From positions 1 to 22,658 of the forward strand of contig JAWLDZ010000035.1 in NCBI GenBank assembly GCA_041686355.1: a stretch of DNA of 22,658 bases, read 5' to 3'. Below the pieces are notes generated by a model that saw nothing but the letters and a program-made list of their open reading frames with translations, made no database searches and was not told the DNA's origin. The DNA comes from DSBN01 sp041686355 (GTDB lineage Bacteria > Spirochaetota > Spirochaetia > DSM-16054 > Sediminispirochaetaceae). The position numbers and the translations under genes were made by a program. Shown here piece by piece: positions 22,367 to 22,658 of this stretch; the stretch's first letter is position 1; every line of letters begins with the position of its first letter.

Positions 22367-22658
22367 ATGAGAACTTATCATAATTTATTTTCACTAAAAG
22401 TTGTCCTGATAGCTGTATTACTGCTCAATGCCGCCTTAATGTACGGACAAAGCCCGGAGCAAGTTGAGGGACCCGAGCAAGGTGAATCCCAGACTGGTGA
22501 ACTAAGCGAAGAGATTACCCCTGAGGAAAGGGAACGCTTCGAAACTGCGTACTCGCAGTTGCAGGAATTGCAGAATGAACTGGAGCAGAATGAGCGCAGG
22601 ATTGTGGAGAACTCTTCATTGACCCCGGATGCATTTCGCAATATGTATGAGTCCTATG
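22367..22658 (+). CDS. start of an exported DUF4168-like protein (partial, runs off the right edge)
   Basis: The frame starting ATG 22367 is open to the window end (97 codons). It encodes a signal peptide (MRTYHNLFSLKVVLIAVLLLNAALMYGQ, cleavage near Gly-Gln 27-28), then a Glu/Gln-rich linker. After the linker comes a helical segment, with EERERFETAYSQLQELQ, NELEQNERRIVENS and LTPDAFRNMYESY in order. The pattern of a coiled helix followed by LTPxxF resembles DUF4168 proteins, whose function is not known. No ribosome binding site is visible. A nine-codon frame (ATG 22341 to TGA 22368-22370) overlaps its start as ATGA, so coupling is conceivable. It probably shares a transcript with the kinase gene. 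Confidence 0.6.
   Translation, partial: MRTYHNLFSLKVVLIAVLLLNAALMYGQSPEQVEGPEQGESQTGELSEEITPEERERFETAYSQLQELQNELEQNERRIVENSSLTPDAFRNMYESY

Noticed and set aside
1..22658. CRISPR arrays, insertion sequences, prophage or integron features
   Set aside because: No regularly spaced repeats, transposase or integrase motifs, or terminal inverted repeats were found on reading both strands.

Overview
This looks like a chromosomal segment from a free-living spirochaete (Spirochaetaceae, Sediminispirochaeta/Spirochaeta-like). Three things support this. There is a homologue of the TatT lipoprotein (the T component of spirochaetal TRAP-T transporters, as in Treponema). The secreted solute-binding protein has the Ala-Gly-Gly-Gln-Gln-Glu signal-peptide junction common in spirochaetes. 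PEP carboxykinase is of the GTP type. The assignment is inferred from family character only. The assembly is a draft: a 100-N gap inside the first operon gene is flanked by two identical 99-base copies of the same sequence. This is an unmerged contig overlap, not biology.

Left end (1-2316). The apparent 3' end of an unidentified + strand gene runs into a convergent serine O-acetyltransferase that carries an unusual CxxC...CxxC insertion. Upstream of it, on the same strand, is a ROK-family repressor. The repressor is divergent from a long + strand operon. The 222-base divergent spacer contains good promoters on both strands and two near-perfect palindromes, one of them lying over the operon's -35 box.

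Central operon (2539-13813). In order it encodes an enolase-superfamily (MLE/MR-like) enzyme, a TIM-barrel sugar isomerase/epimerase, a complete tripartite tricarboxylate transporter (TctC, TctB, TctA), a Gfo/Idh/MocA oxidoreductase, an SDR dehydrogenase, a cytoplasmic GH88-type unsaturated uronyl hydrolase, a second TIM-barrel epimerase and a second Gfo/Idh/MocA oxidoreductase. I read this as one pathway. An acidic, probably unsaturated-uronate-capped oligosaccharide is bound by TctC, imported by TctAB, opened by the GH88 enzyme, and processed by oxidoreductase/epimerase/dehydratase steps under control of the ROK regulator. A strong intrinsic terminator between tctC and tctB probably makes the binding protein more abundant than the membrane subunits. 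KduI, KdgK and KdgA genes are not in the window. Two paired Gfo/Idh/MocA + TIM-barrel modules raise the possibility of redox-assisted elimination chemistry. This operon is the best candidate here for an undescribed system.

Right part (13917-22658). It begins with a secreted protein that has an apparent CsgG/FlgT-like periplasmic part and a beta-barrel-like C-terminus, followed by an orphan TatT lipoprotein. Next is a 71-residue protein whose Shine-Dalgarno sequence can be hidden in an 11-bp helix, and then a three-domain regulator (degenerate receiver, RsbW-type ATPase, cyclic-nucleotide-binding domain). A D-2-hydroxyacid dehydrogenase is divergent from GTP-dependent PEP carboxykinase, which ends in a strong terminator. 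A soluble PAS histidine kinase follows, then the start of an exported DUF4168-like protein that runs off the window. No rRNA, tRNA, CRISPR or insertion sequence was seen. No gene-free stretch exceeds 300 bases.
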